This document shows positions 9,828-18,791 of a stretch of DNA of 64,000 nt, one piece after another; position 1 is the first letter of the stretch, and each line of letters opens with the position of its first letter. The DNA is from Rhodocytophaga rosea. GTDB taxonomy: Bacteria; Bacteroidota; Bacteroidia; Cytophagales; 172606-1. Both the position numbers and the translations under genes were made by a program. The notes beneath the pieces are model-generated. The model worked only from the letters and a program-made list of their open reading frames with translations. It had not been told where the DNA came from and did not search any database. Location: assembly GCF_010119975.1 (NCBI RefSeq), contig NZ_CP048222.1, positions 4,854,501 to 4,918,500 of the forward strand, read 5' to 3'.

Positions 9828-11822
9828 ATGAAGCTACAAGTATTATTGCAAGTGATAATGTTTATACTTTTAGCAGGTAGTACATCTCTCCTGGCGCAAC
9901 CGGAAATTGATAGCTTACTCTCACAGCTGAAAATCACTCCGGCCGGGCAGGGAAAAATTGACTTGTACGAAAAAATAGGCTGTTATTACATGAACGTTGA
10001 AGTGCAGGATTTTGTCAGGGCTAAAAGCTATACAGACAGCATCAAACTCCTGTCCGAAAAGTTGCATAGCAGGAAGGGGCATTTTCAGGCACTGTACGCA
10101 TATGGCCTGCTTGCCTACCAGCAGGGCAACTATGCCCAGGCCCAGGAAAACTTGCAGGCAGTAATTGATTACAGTAAGGCACAGGGAGATTCCGTGCGGT
10201 TGGGCGAAGGATTGTATCATATGGCGGTGGTGGATATGAATCTGGGCAAATATGACAAGAGCCTGGCCACGCTTTACCTTCTGATGGAGAATGAAGAAAA
10301 AGAGAGTGACCCCCGAAAGGTCGGTATGCTGCTCAACATGATTGGTATCATACATGACCGCACCAATAAGTTCAATGAAGCAGTAGATGCGTATATACAG
10401 GCGGGAGATATGTTCAAAAAGGCCAATCTGCCGGTTAGGTATGGCATGAGTCTTCAGAATATGGCCAACATCTATTTGGCCCAGAAAAAGTATGGCCAGG
10501 CAGCAAAAGCCTACAAAGAGGCGCTGCGGATTTTTGAAGTGGCAAGGCTGCCGGTTTTGGTTGCTATCGTTTTGGGCAATCTGGGAAGATTGTACGTAGC
10601 CCAAAATGAACATGGCCAGGCGCTTGGGTATCACCAGCGGGCACTGGTGGTCTGGCGGCAGCATAGCAGAAAACAGTCGCTGGCAAACTGCCTGAAAAAT
10701 CTGGGCAATACCTCGCTCAAGCTCAAACAGTATGCGCAGGCCAGTACCTATTTGAACGAAGCCTTGCAGTTAGCTCAGGAAATCAAGGCGGATCTGCTGT
10801 TGTATGATGTGTATTCGGCCATCCAGGCCTTACATCTGGAACAGGACGATTACAAACAGGCATATCATTTCTATTCTTTAGCAAATCAAATGAAAGACAG
10901 CCTGTTCACTGAAAGTAAGATCAAAGAGGTAAATGAACTGCAGGCAAAATATGAGACTGAGAAGAAAGACAAGCAGATTGCCTTATTGGCAAAGGAAAAG
11001 GCAATCCAGGCCCAGGAAACGCAGCGGCAGGCCACTTTTAAAAAAGCTTCTATTGGCGGTGGCATCCTCATCAGTCTGTTAGCCATTTTATCGTTCTATG
11101 TTTTTCAGCAGCGGCTGAAAAATCAAAAGTTGCTCACTTCAAAAAATGATGAAATCAAGGAGGCTACGTTTAAACGCCAACTGAGTGAACTGGAAATAAA
11201 AGCCCTTCGGGCACAGATTAATCCGCATTTTTTATTCAATTGCCTCAATTCAATCAACCGGATGGTGTTGGATGGGGAAACTGATACTGCTTCGGTATAC
11301 CTTTCTAAATTTTCCAAACTAGTCCGGCTAATTCTGGAGAATACAGAAACGACAACTGTCACGTTAGAGAATGAACTGGCCTTACTGGAATCCTATATTC
11401 AGCTGGAAGAACTCCGTTTCAAAGGTAAAATAAGCTATTCCATAGGCGTGGATAAGTCTATAGAGAAAGAAAGTACTTATTTGCCTTCTATGGTGTTGCA
11501 GCCTTTTGTAGAGAATGCCATCTGGCATGGCTTACTGCATAAAGATGCCACAGAAAAGGGTGCCATTTCTATTACGGTCAGAGAGGCGGATGAACAATTG
11601 TTGTGCACGATTGAAGATAATGGAGTGGGCAGAGAAAAAGCGGCGCAACTTCGTGAAAAGTCAGTGTTGAAATCTAAATCCATGGGAATCAAAATAACAG
11701 AAGAACGCTTACGGTTGTTAAACCCTAAACGGCTGGAAGAATTGATCCGCATTACAGACTTGAAAGATGCTCTTAATCATACTTCGGGAACACGTGTGGA
11801 AATCAATATTCCTATTCTTTAA
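9828..11822 (+). CDS. TPR-containing LytS-type sensor histidine kinase, paralogue of the preceding kinase
   Basis: 664 aa with the same plan as the gene at 7391. It has a signal peptide (ending SLLAQ), TPR repeats over about residues 50-370 (for example KKYGQAAKAYKEALRIFE), a charged coiled coil, a membrane segment near 408-425 and a HisKA_LytS domain with ALRAQINPHFLFNCLNSI (His467). The N-box PSMVLQPFVENAIWHGL and EDNGVGREKA follow. The C-terminal kinase halves of the two proteins are nearly colinear, so this is a tandem duplication. No response regulator follows before the IS element at 11.9 kb. The product should be an inner-membrane sensor with a periplasmic TPR domain. Confidence 0.92.
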   Translation: MKLQVLLQVIMFILLAGSTSLLAQPEIDSLLSQLKITPAGQGKIDLYEKIGCYYMNVEVQDFVRAKSYTDSIKLLSEKLHSRKGHFQALYAYGLLAYQQGNYAQAQENLQAVIDYSKAQGDSVRLGEGLYHMAVVDMNLGKYDKSLATLYLLMENEEKESDPRKVGMLLNMIGIIHDRTNKFNEAVDAYIQAGDMFKKANLPVRYGMSLQNMANIYLAQKKYGQAAKAYKEALRIFEVARLPVLVAIVLGNLGRLYVAQNEHGQALGYHQRALVVWRQHSRKQSLANCLKNLGNTSLKLKQYAQASTYLNEALQLAQEIKADLLLYDVYSAIQALHLEQDDYKQAYHFYSLANQMKDSLFTESKIKEVNELQAKYETEKKDKQIALLAKEKAIQAQETQRQATFKKASIGGGILISLLAILSFYVFQQRLKNQKLLTSKNDEIKEATFKRQLSELEIKALRAQINPHFLFNCLNSINRMVLDGETDTASVYLSKFSKLVRLILENTETTTVTLENELALLESYIQLEELRFKGKISYSIGVDKSIEKESTYLPSMVLQPFVENAIWHGLLHKDATEKGAISITVREADEQLLCTIEDNGVGREKAAQLREKSVLKSKSMGIKITEERLRLLNPKRLEELIRITDLKDALNHTSGTRVEINIPIL

Positions 11823-11941
11823 ACTTTGATTCATTCTCCCCTCTGATGCAGATATAAGTAAATACCCAGACAGAAAACAAACTCAAAAAGCTCAATGCAA
11901 AACTCAAATCCCAGAACTTAAAACTAAAAATTACTAAGTAA

Positions 11942-12550
11942 TTAAACACAATTAAGTATAATATTTTCATCTACTTCAAGTTTTTTAAAATCAAGTTTAA
12001 AGTAAGTACCCAATCCTGAAAAGATGGTATAAAGTGCCTCCTTAAGCGCTTCTACAGACAGATAGTCTTCGGCTTTGAGCCAATGATATTTCACCTGCTT
12101 CCAAAATCGTTCGATCCTGTTAAGATGAGGACTATACTTAGGCAGCAAAAAGATGTATAATCCTTTCTGTTCCCATTCTTCTTTTTTGACTTCCCATAGG
12201 CCACATGTATGCCAGGAGGCGTTGTCTAAGACTATGACAGTAAACTTGGAAATAGATGTTGAGAAGGCCTCTACACATTCAATGATAAAGTCAGCGTTTA
12301 GACTCCCACTTTTCTGATAAGTAAGCAACTCATTATTTGTACTTAACAAGCCAAATACATTTATCCTTGTACTTCTTTGGGATAAAATAGGGGCGTGTTC
12401 GCCTTTTTTGATCCATCCATAAGGTACACAAGGGGTAAGGCAAAACCCTGATTCGTCTCCAAAATATAAATCTATACTGCCTGTCTGTGCCAAATAAAGC
12501 AAAGCATGTAATCGCTTGACTTTCTGCTCATATGCTTCTTTGTTTTGCAA
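11942..12550 (-). CDS. IS630-family transposase, catalytic DDE part, ORF B
   Basis: 202 aa as an isolated frame, but probably made only as a -1 frameshift fusion with ORF A. It carries the DDE_3 catalytic triad: Asp in LYFGDESGF, Asp in VIVLDNASWH and Glu in NRIERFWKQVKYHW. The stop codon (11942-11944) lies just outside the left inverted repeat, so the last codons and the stop depend on flanking DNA. No inactivating mutation is visible, so the element may still be functional. Confidence 0.88.
   Translation of the reverse strand: MQNKEAYEQKVKRLHALLYLAQTGSIDLYFGDESGFCLTPCVPYGWIKKGEHAPILSQRSTRINVFGLLSTNNELLTYQKSGSLNADFIIECVEAFSTSISKFTVIVLDNASWHTCGLWEVKKEEWEQKGLYIFLLPKYSPHLNRIERFWKQVKYHWLKAEDYLSVEALKEALYTIFSGLGTYFKLDFKKLEVDENIILNCV
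11946..11967 (+). repeat. Left terminal inverted repeat of the IS630-type element
   Basis: Matches the reverse complement of 13008-13029 at 21 of 22 positions. The end of the transposase reading frame runs through this repeat. Confidence 0.8.
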
Positions 12551-13028
12551 TGGCTTTATCCATTTACGGAAACGTTTCCATCGGTAGTCAATTTTTTTAA
12601 AAACCGCTTCAAGGTCATCTCACTCATAGCCGTGCCTAATTTAGCTTCTATCTCTCGCTTAGCTAATTTAAGTTGTTGTTTTTCTTTCTCTATGCTATTT
12701 TCCACTACTTCAACATGGGTAGCATTACTGGTAGTAAGGATGGGTTTTCTGCCTTTCCCTTTTTGGTTCTTTAACCCTACCACACCTGTTTTCTCAAAGC
12801 GATCAAACCACTTATAAATACTTAACTGACTTACTTGAAAAATGCTTGCTAACTTCTGTACTTGATAGCCTTGATTGGATAACAGTATACATTGGCAACG
12901 GTTACGTTCCTGATAACTTTTACTATCTTTATGAATCTTCTCTAAGTCTTGTTTTTGCTTGTCTGTAATCTTCTTGATATAACGCATAAGCAAAGATACA
13001 ATTTGCCAAAATCTTATACTTAATTGTG
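11947..13028 (-). mobile_element. IS630-family insertion sequence
   Basis: About 1.08 kb, with two overlapping-frame transposase ORFs on the minus strand. The ends are inverted repeats of about 22 bp: 11946-11967 and 13008-13029 share ACACAATTAAGTATAA, one mismatch, then ATTTT. IS630 elements insert at TA. A TA is present at the right border (13029-13030), but the left border reads AA (11945-11946), so the target duplication is not clean and may have mutated. It separates the LytS kinases from a decayed kinase remnant. Confidence 0.85.
12556..12987 (-). CDS. IS630-family transposase, N-terminal (HTH) part, ORF A
   Basis: About 143 aa from the ATG at 12987 (a TTG lies two codons upstream). 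It contains a helix-turn-helix of the IS630/Tc1 type: RNRCQCILLSNQGYQVQKLASIF, then the Trp-containing IYKWFDRFEKTGVVGL and the basic KGKGRKP. It ends with a short off-frame tail after an A-AAA-AAA run (12598-12592 read on the minus strand). A -1 shift there continues as KKIDYRWKRFRKWIKPLQNKE into ORF B, which looks like the natural protein sequence. The complete transposase would therefore be made by -1 frameshifting, giving about 349 aa. Confidence 0.85.
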   Translation of the reverse strand: MRYIKKITDKQKQDLEKIHKDSKSYQERNRCQCILLSNQGYQVQKLASIFQVSQLSIYKWFDRFEKTGVVGLKNQKGKGRKPILTTSNATHVEVVENSIEKEKQQLKLAKREIEAKLGTAMSEMTLKRFLKKLTTDGNVSVNG

Positions 13029-13029
13029 T
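13008..13029 (-). repeat. Right terminal inverted repeat of the IS630-type element
   Basis: Reverse complement of the left repeat with one mismatch. It is followed by the TA at 13029-13030 that IS630-type elements usually duplicate. Confidence 0.8.
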
Positions 13030-13220
13030 ACTCTTACTTACTAGTGAATTGGATAGTTTATTTATAAAGCCTCACCTTATTTACGTTCACCTTTTGCCTC
13101 ATTATAATAGCTCACTACTATTTCCCGCAACTCCAACCTGGAAGTTTGCCGGAAGGCCATCTATTTTGACAACTTACCGGAACAATCACTGGAGCAGTTA
13201 CTATACAAGGAATAGTACGA

Positions 13221-13570
13221 CCGAATATTAGAGAACATTCCTCTTCCTACAGTAGCCAATTCTTTCTCCACAGGCCCAAAAGGATCAATATTGTTCCAAA
13301 TAACTTACAGGCAAGTGCCATCCAGTATGCGGATTTTACAAAAGAAAACCTGTATTTTAAGATCGATATAAGTAATTTTGCCCCATCAGGCTATCATTGA
13401 AATAAGTGATAATAGAATCGGTATTGGGGAAAGCCTGGTAAAATATCTTTCAGATGTTTTACCAGGCTGGGCTTATATATTGTGTGGGAAGTAATTCATA
13501 AGATAGGTAGAACTATTGAGCTTACTTCCTGGGAAGGTGAATGGACTCGTTTTGAAATTTGTTTACTCAA
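13221..13570 (+). pseudogene. Decayed histidine-kinase ATPase (HATPase_c) domain
   Basis: Reading across frames gives a recognisable kinase catalytic domain. There is an N-box region (PKRINIVPNNLQASAIQYADFTKENLYFKIDISNFA as separate short parts), then after one extra C near 13380-13383 the frame continues HQAIIEISDNRIGIGE (G1 box, G changed to R). After further damage comes LGLYIVWEVIHKIGRTIEL (G2 box) and GEWTRFEI. No start codon or phosphoacceptor region remains, and the 5' side is close to the IS630 element. This is the 3' remnant of a sensor kinase. The gene downstream (13758) is a kinase-like protein that lacks exactly this domain, but it lies in the wrong order to be its other half. Confidence 0.7.
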
Positions 13571-13757
13571 ATGCTGTTTCCATGAATAATCTGTAAACAG
13601 GGCAATCCGAGGTATGGCAGGTTAATACTGAAACCCATGTGCTTGCCTGATTGGTATAGACTCACAGGTAGGAAAATAAAATCTAACATTGTGATAGTGC
13701 CTTATTTTCAGGCAAAACTAAAAGTAAGTGAATGAGAAGCAATTCTACCTGTATTAC

Positions 13758-15074
13758 ATGGCTAACATAAAATCGCAACTACTAAATTTATGGCAAACAG
13801 CCCTTCGCATAGGTTTTAATCCAGCAATGGATTATACTCAGCAAATGAAGTTATTTGCCCTGAATGCATTTCTGTTCATGGGTATTATTCTAACTCTATT
13901 TTTTGTAATAGTTTTTACAATGCTCGGCTCATATAGTGCATTACAAGGCTTGGCAATTCTACCCATACTTTCACTGGTATTTTACCTCAATTCAAAAGCA
14001 CAATATACACTAGCCAGGATTGTAGTTATTTATGGTCTTTTGTTTTTGATACTGATGCTTGCCATAGCTGACAGGCGTACAGGAACAGAATACATACTGA
14101 TTGCGATTGGCTGCTGCTCGGTAAGCGTTTTTGACAGGCCATTTAGTGTGCTGTTTGCTTTCTTATCGGCTTTTGGATGCTATAGCGTGTATATATGGTT
14201 TGATGCTACACATTCATTTGTTGCCGATCCTTCGGTACCATATATTTTCGTTCAGAATGCGCTGATGTTTCTCTCCGGTTTTGCTGTTATGGCCCAGTCA
14301 TTTGCGCTGCGTTCATTGATCGATACCTATTCGAAAAGCCTTAGTCTTGCCAATGAGGAAGTTAAATCTGTAAATGAAAAATTAAAAACATCGAATGAAG
14401 AGTTGCTTACTTTTTCTGAACAATTGGATGTAAGGGTAAAGCAGCAAAGCGCCGAACTGCAAGCGTACCTGGATGCCATTAATATAAATCTTTTATCTGC
14501 CACTACCGATTGGACTGGCCATATAATAAGGGTGAACGATCCATTAACAGAAGCAACCAGCTTTTCTTCGCAGGAATTAATCAACCGCAACTTTCAGCTA
14601 TTTACCATAGAAGACCATCACGAAACTTCATTTGAACATATACTACATATTGTCCATACAGGCCAGAGCTGGCGGGGCGAAGTAAAGATTAAAACAAAAG
14701 CGGAATCTTTTTTATGGGTAGATATGGTGGTTATTCCTGTTAAAGCCCAACCGGAGGTGCAACCCTATCTTTTGCTATTAGCCTTATCTATTTCTGAACG
14801 TAAACAACTGGAGGAACAGAATCTTAAAGCCATAAGTGCACTTGAGTCAGTTGCTTTTCGCACATCACATGAAGTAAGGGGGCCTCTTGCCCGTATCATA
14901 GGGCTTACTGACCTGCTGAATAAAGATGCAATTGAATTTGCTGAGATAAATTATGTGTCTCAACAGTTAATAGCCTCCTGTAAACAACTAGATCTGGCAA
15001 CACGTGATCTAACGATCTTTGTAAATGAATACCAAGGAAATACTGCATCAAATGACAGCGATACTAAAAAATAA
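13758..15074 (+). CDS. Membrane PAS/HisKA signalling protein lacking an ATPase domain
   Basis: 438 aa from the ATG at 13758, giving MANIKSQLLNLW (a GTG at 13728 is less likely). About six membrane segments over residues 30-195 form the sensor. A coiled coil (about 205-245) and a PAS domain (about 250-360, with SFSSQELINRNFQLF and WRGEVKIKTKAESFLWVDM) follow. Last is a DHp/HisKA helix with FRTSHEVRGPLARIIGLTDLL (His371). The protein stops about 65 residues later, before any N, G1 or G2 box. Kinases end this way in a few Bacteroidota, which would make it a phosphotransfer or dimerisation partner, or it is a truncated kinase. The sequence past the stop does not resume an ATPase domain. Confidence 0.8.
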   Translation: MANIKSQLLNLWQTALRIGFNPAMDYTQQMKLFALNAFLFMGIILTLFFVIVFTMLGSYSALQGLAILPILSLVFYLNSKAQYTLARIVVIYGLLFLILMLAIADRRTGTEYILIAIGCCSVSVFDRPFSVLFAFLSAFGCYSVYIWFDATHSFVADPSVPYIFVQNALMFLSGFAVMAQSFALRSLIDTYSKSLSLANEEVKSVNEKLKTSNEELLTFSEQLDVRVKQQSAELQAYLDAININLLSATTDWTGHIIRVNDPLTEATSFSSQELINRNFQLFTIEDHHETSFEHILHIVHTGQSWRGEVKIKTKAESFLWVDMVVIPVKAQPEVQPYLLLLALSISERKQLEEQNLKAISALESVAFRTSHEVRGPLARIIGLTDLLNKDAIEFAEINYVSQQLIASCKQLDLATRDLTIFVNEYQGNTASNDSDTKK

Positions 15075-15313
15075 ATAGTACCATAAGTTGTCTGGTCTAT
15101 GTACTACCAGGCACTTCTACCGGAGCAATAGTGAGTGTTTTTCGCACGACTTAAATATAACTTCTACCTGGGTAATATGGAGATTTTACGGCAAATTGTA
15201 TCCCTATATAAGTGAATAGTAGCTTTTTCTCTATGGCTTTATCTTGAGTACAGGCATGCAGTTTGGTAGATTTGATATGAACGATGAATATCCATTTTCT
15301 GCATGCAATTATT

Positions 15314-16120
15314 CTACGGCTTATTAGAAATTATTGCCCGAACATCTACTATAAGAAGTAAAGCTATCAATAGTATTCCTATCTGTCGGATCTTTTTTGC
15401 TACATAGCCCAAATCAGCCTGAGGATAATTAAGGATAACAAATTCTTTTTGAGAAGCAGCCATCAGGCTGTGCTTATCGTTCAACTGATGCATCATTTCA
15501 GTAAAAACGGCAATTTTTGCAGTATCCTTTATTAAAAAAGCGTTGTCAACCCGGTCGGTTAGCCAATCATTCTGGTAATCTTCCTCATCCTTATCCAATA
15601 TAAACCATCCTGCATTATCCATGTCACCCACATAGGAAGAAAAGGCAGCATACGCTTTTATACTATCGCCCGATTGGTATTCTTTATTTACCAGGGGTAC
15701 CATTGCTCTTGATCCGTTATAGCTACCTTTAAAATTAAATATCCGTTTTGTGATGGCATCTGGCAATGTGCGTGCATCATCAAGATATACCAGCTGATAT
15801 TCTCTTTTTGAATCTATGCTTTGGAGGGAGCTTGGTTGCGAGTCTTTTTTAACCTTTAGCCAGGTTTGCCATAAAACGTATGGATTGGGACTAATCAGTA
15901 ATGAGATACCTATTGTCAGCACCATAAAGGTAATGACTACAGGCAGGTAATTTCTTTTGATTTTCCGTTTTGCCACTAAACTTACCAGTATAGCCAATAC
16001 AAAGAACAAGATAATGGCCCCAAAAAAACGAAAATTATACTTCGTAAGTTGTTCCCATATAATCAGCAAACTCCCCAATAAGAGAGGAATTATTAAGGAA
16101 AAAAATATCTTTCGGGCCAT
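15314..16120 (-). CDS. Hypothetical membrane protein
   Basis: 268 aa. Two or three membrane segments lie in the first 90 residues and one at the C-terminus (GILLIALLLIVDVRAII). Between them is a hydrophilic domain of about 150 residues, probably periplasmic, with YLDDARTLPDAITKRIFNFKG and GWFILDKDEED. I do not recognise the family. It is convergent with the PAS/HisKA gene across 240 bp and has no operon partner. Confidence 0.65.
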   Translation of the reverse strand: MARKIFFSLIIPLLLGSLLIIWEQLTKYNFRFFGAIILFFVLAILVSLVAKRKIKRNYLPVVITFMVLTIGISLLISPNPYVLWQTWLKVKKDSQPSSLQSIDSKREYQLVYLDDARTLPDAITKRIFNFKGSYNGSRAMVPLVNKEYQSGDSIKAYAAFSSYVGDMDNAGWFILDKDEEDYQNDWLTDRVDNAFLIKDTAKIAVFTEMMHQLNDKHSLMAASQKEFVILNYPQADLGYVAKKIRQIGILLIALLLIVDVRAIISNKP

Positions 16121-16646
16121 TTTGCTTATCTAGTTTGAAACTGTTTATACTTCTGACATTTTTAAAGACTTTTATTACTGCCGCGAAAGCCAACAAAGCT
16201 TGAAACCTTTTAATGGTATTTCAGCCAGGTTTATACCCTACATTTTTAATGTAAAATTGAATAATAATGCCGTAGGGATACTTTTTCTTATTTGGCATAA
16301 AAGGCTGTAAAGCAACAGGATACTGAATATTAAAAATCCAGTAAAAACAGCAATTTGTTATCCTTAATTGCTTTAAATTCTAAGCATTGTAAGTTTCTAG
16401 AAACTAAGCAAGCGTTTAATACTAATAGAGAAGAAGAATGGGTAGTAAATAGCGAAATATTTCAACGCAGATGTAAATGGATAATCCTCCTATATGCCAT
16501 TTTTTTCTATCCACATAGCCAAAGTTCAGCAGGGTTTTCAGAAATAATGTATTTCACCACACTATATGTTGGGCAGCCTGTTTTTGAGCGTACTTATATT
16601 GAACAAGGGAAGTGACAATGTATTTCACATAAAAATGTGCATTCCG
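16121..16646. other. Non-coding spacer, about 530 bp
   Basis: Holds only a short plus-strand frame (16355-16615, TTG start) with no protein-like features. The phrase AATGTATTTCAC occurs twice, near 16544 and 16616. Nothing else was recognised. It ends at the target duplication of the ISAs1-type element. Confidence 0.35.
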
Positions 16647-16655
16647 TATAAAATA

Positions 16656-17820
16656 TAGGGTTTCCGCACTAAATATTAAGTTTTAAGAATAGCTAACAGG
16701 AAATTAGTGTCTCTGTTAGCTTTTTTTCTTTTCCGTTTGACACTCACGCAAGAAGGCTCTTTTTTGAGCAGATGCAAAGACCACTTTCTAATCAGATGCA
16801 GATTGATGGGTCCTTTATCTTTCCTGACTTTAGCCTCATCTTCCCTAAAGGTAACATCTAGTTGCCAATGCAAGCCATTCTCTATCGCCCAATGGCCTCT
16901 TATGTAGCGGCTGTACAAGGCAGGGTCTGTATCTGTTAAACTGCTTATATAGAACAGGGTTTGTTCTTGCTTTTTGCCTGCTATAATGCGTTTTCTTTCT
17001 ACCATGACTAAAGTATGTAAGTCCTGCCATTTTTCCTTTTCCTCTACCAAATCAATGCATTGAGCAATATATACCCTACGTTCTTCTCCTCTGCCATGGG
17101 CTTTATCTAGTTGCTGATTAAAAGCGAGAGCAGACTTATTGATTTGCATAAAATGGGCTACCTGCTCATAGAGTACACCTTGATTAGCCTTTAGGGCAAT
17201 CACATAATGGGCTTGCTTATCCCTGATCTTTTCTACAATTGCCTGCTGACAAGCAATAGCATCTATAGTAATGATACTACCTTTGCAATCAAGGGTATCT
17301 AATAAAGCAGGAATAGTTGTAATCTCATTACTCTTGGCTTCTACGGCTACTTGTCCAAAGCTTAAGCTATGTTCCTCTACCCATACATTGACCATACGAA
17401 CCAAAGCATGCTTTTTGCCTGCAGGTATAGTACCTCTCAATTCTTTGCCATCTATACATACCTGCTTGCCTGCTAAGGAGAAGCCAGCTACACACGCTTT
17501 GAAGCATTGCTCCAAACTATGGCTATCCAGGTGTCTGATCACCCGATTTAAAGTGTCAGCAGAAGGTATACCATTAACAAAACTTAATCCTAGTTCTTGC
17601 TGCAGAAACGCTGTATTATCTTTGCCATAATCTGCTATCTCGTCAAAGTCATCACAATCGGCTATTACCCCACATAAAACTAAGCCTAAAATATCTGCTA
17701 ATAGATGTAAGCAGCGGCCTTGCACCCGAAAATCAGCTACTTTGTTTAGTATCTTTTTAAGTTCCATGCACAAAGTTAGCCCCTCTTTCCTTTTTCTCTA
17801 TCTTTGGTGCGGAAACCCTA
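16656..17820 (-). mobile_element. ISAs1-family insertion sequence, intact with target duplication
   Basis: 1165 bp. The ends are inverted repeats starting TAGGGTTTCCGCAC (16656-16669 and the complement of 17807-17820), with similarity continuing for several bases. A 9-bp direct repeat TATAAAATA flanks the element (16647-16655 and 17821-17829), which fits the 8-10 bp duplication known for ISAs1. One full transposase gene fills the element. Perfect duplication and an intact gene suggest a fairly recent insertion, into non-coding DNA. Confidence 0.92.
16676..17767 (-). CDS. ISAs1-family transposase
   Basis: 363 aa from ATG 17767 (MELKKIL). Features of the family are an N-terminal domain with HLLADILGLVLCGVIADCDDFDEIADYG and GIPSADTLNRVIRHLD, then the catalytic core with IDGKELRGT, IITIDAIACQ, a YFISSL-like FYISSLTD segment, and the C-terminal RGHWAIENGLHWQLDVTFREDEAKVRKDKGP (as parts), which carries the catalytic Glu. 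It ends in a basic tail. Full length, with no visible damage, it should be able to move this element. Confidence 0.93.
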   Translation of the reverse strand: MELKKILNKVADFRVQGRCLHLLADILGLVLCGVIADCDDFDEIADYGKDNTAFLQQELGLSFVNGIPSADTLNRVIRHLDSHSLEQCFKACVAGFSLAGKQVCIDGKELRGTIPAGKKHALVRMVNVWVEEHSLSFGQVAVEAKSNEITTIPALLDTLDCKGSIITIDAIACQQAIVEKIRDKQAHYVIALKANQGVLYEQVAHFMQINKSALAFNQQLDKAHGRGEERRVYIAQCIDLVEEKEKWQDLHTLVMVERKRIIAGKKQEQTLFYISSLTDTDPALYSRYIRGHWAIENGLHWQLDVTFREDEAKVRKDKGPINLHLIRKWSLHLLKKEPSCVSVKRKRKKANRDTNFLLAILKT

Positions 17821-17829
17821 TATAAAATA

Positions 17830-18193
17830 TCTACATCATAAACTATCAGCTGTTTATTTTAAGGTAGTATCCTACAGTTTTCAAACTATAGTGACTCATG
17901 CAATACATTAACTCGAATATGAACTGTTTGAAATGTCAGTTAACCTCTATCAGTTGCGCATAATTTTGCTGATGGATATTCATTAGTTAGTAATAAACAG
18001 CCTCACTTTATCCTTCTTCCGGCATTAAGCCATTGTTTGCGGGCGATCTACAAAATGATTGAAACATAGGTTTAAACCACTTATGTTTTATAAACCTCCA
18101 CTTGTGAAGTGAAAACGGCCATAAGTGAAGTGGAAATTCCTTATTAACTGCCTAACACTATTTTTACTAAGCAACCACTACAATTTTAGAATA
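17830..18193. other. Non-coding spacer, about 360 bp
   Basis: No gene seen. A GTG/ATG-proximal extension of the next frame (from 18125) is possible, but it would put a second hydrophobic stretch before the lipoprotein signal, so the region is taken as upstream sequence. Confidence 0.3.
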
Positions 18194-18787
18194 ATGATAA
18201 AAGTAAGGCTGATTAGTTTATTTTCCTGTCTATTACTGATTTGTATCTTTTTCATCTTTGCCTGTAAGTCGGATGAATCTGAAACTGAACCCAAAAATGA
18301 CAATCCTGCTGATACCATTTCAGTAGCAGACTTGGATACTTTTTCTGACCACCTCAGGTTTTTAGGTGCCACAAAAAAACCGGGTAAAAGTCCGGTGTAC
18401 AGCGGTAGTTCCTCGCTGAAAATATCTCTCAAAGATACGCTCTACCTGATGGACGAAATAAAGGGGCCTATCAAATTTCTGCATGAGGATACTACTAAAA
18501 ATGTAGCCGGAGTTTATATACAGGTGCATAGTATGGTTGGTGGCGGTAGTCTGGCAACCTATTTTTATGACGTACCTGAAATACCGGAAATGGCAGATGA
18601 TGATTCAGTATCCGTTGTTCTGGTTGGTGTTGACCATGATGGCCTCGAAGATATTTTCGGAGTGCCTCCGGCAGGTGCACCTTTTATTTTTGATGTGACA
18701 ATTATTCCGTATGGCGAAAATGGACAAACACTTGGACAAACTACCAGGCCAGTTAAAATAAAGGATCAAATGTATAAATCCCAATGA
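18194..18787 (+). CDS. Hypothetical lipoprotein, possibly the N-terminal half of a split gene
   Basis: 197 aa from the ATG at 18194, chosen over the upstream start at 18125 because it gives a lipoprotein signal MIKVRLISLFSCLLL...FIFAC. The mature part has an acidic linker and then a domain of beta character (ISLKDTLYLMDEIKGPIKFL, GVYIQVHSMVGGGS, FIFDVTIIPYGENGQ). The family is not recognised. The next ORF starts 4 bp after this stop in another frame and has no signal of its own, so the two may be one secreted protein broken by a one-base change near 18762-18770. Confidence 0.65.
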   Translation: MIKVRLISLFSCLLLICIFFIFACKSDESETEPKNDNPADTISVADLDTFSDHLRFLGATKKPGKSPVYSGSSSLKISLKDTLYLMDEIKGPIKFLHEDTTKNVAGVYIQVHSMVGGGSLATYFYDVPEIPEMADDDSVSVVLVGVDHDGLEDIFGVPPAGAPFIFDVTIIPYGENGQTLGQTTRPVKIKDQMYKSQ

Positions 18788-18791
18788 TGCT

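Noticed and set aside
9921-10664. Minus-strand open frame of 247 codons opposite the second sensor kinase
   Set aside because: It is a complement shadow of the TPR region, with no domain or signal, and the plus-strand gene is well supported.
13221-15074. Idea that the decayed ATPase domain and the ATPase-less PAS/HisKA protein are two halves of one kinase
   Set aside because: The ATPase remnant lies upstream of the PAS/HisKA gene on the same strand, the reverse of the order in a kinase, so they come from two genes unless a rearrangement occurred.
16355-16615. Possible 86-codon gene upstream of the ISAs1-type element
   Set aside because: TTG start in AT-rich spacer, no similarity to any family and no typical signal or membrane pattern.
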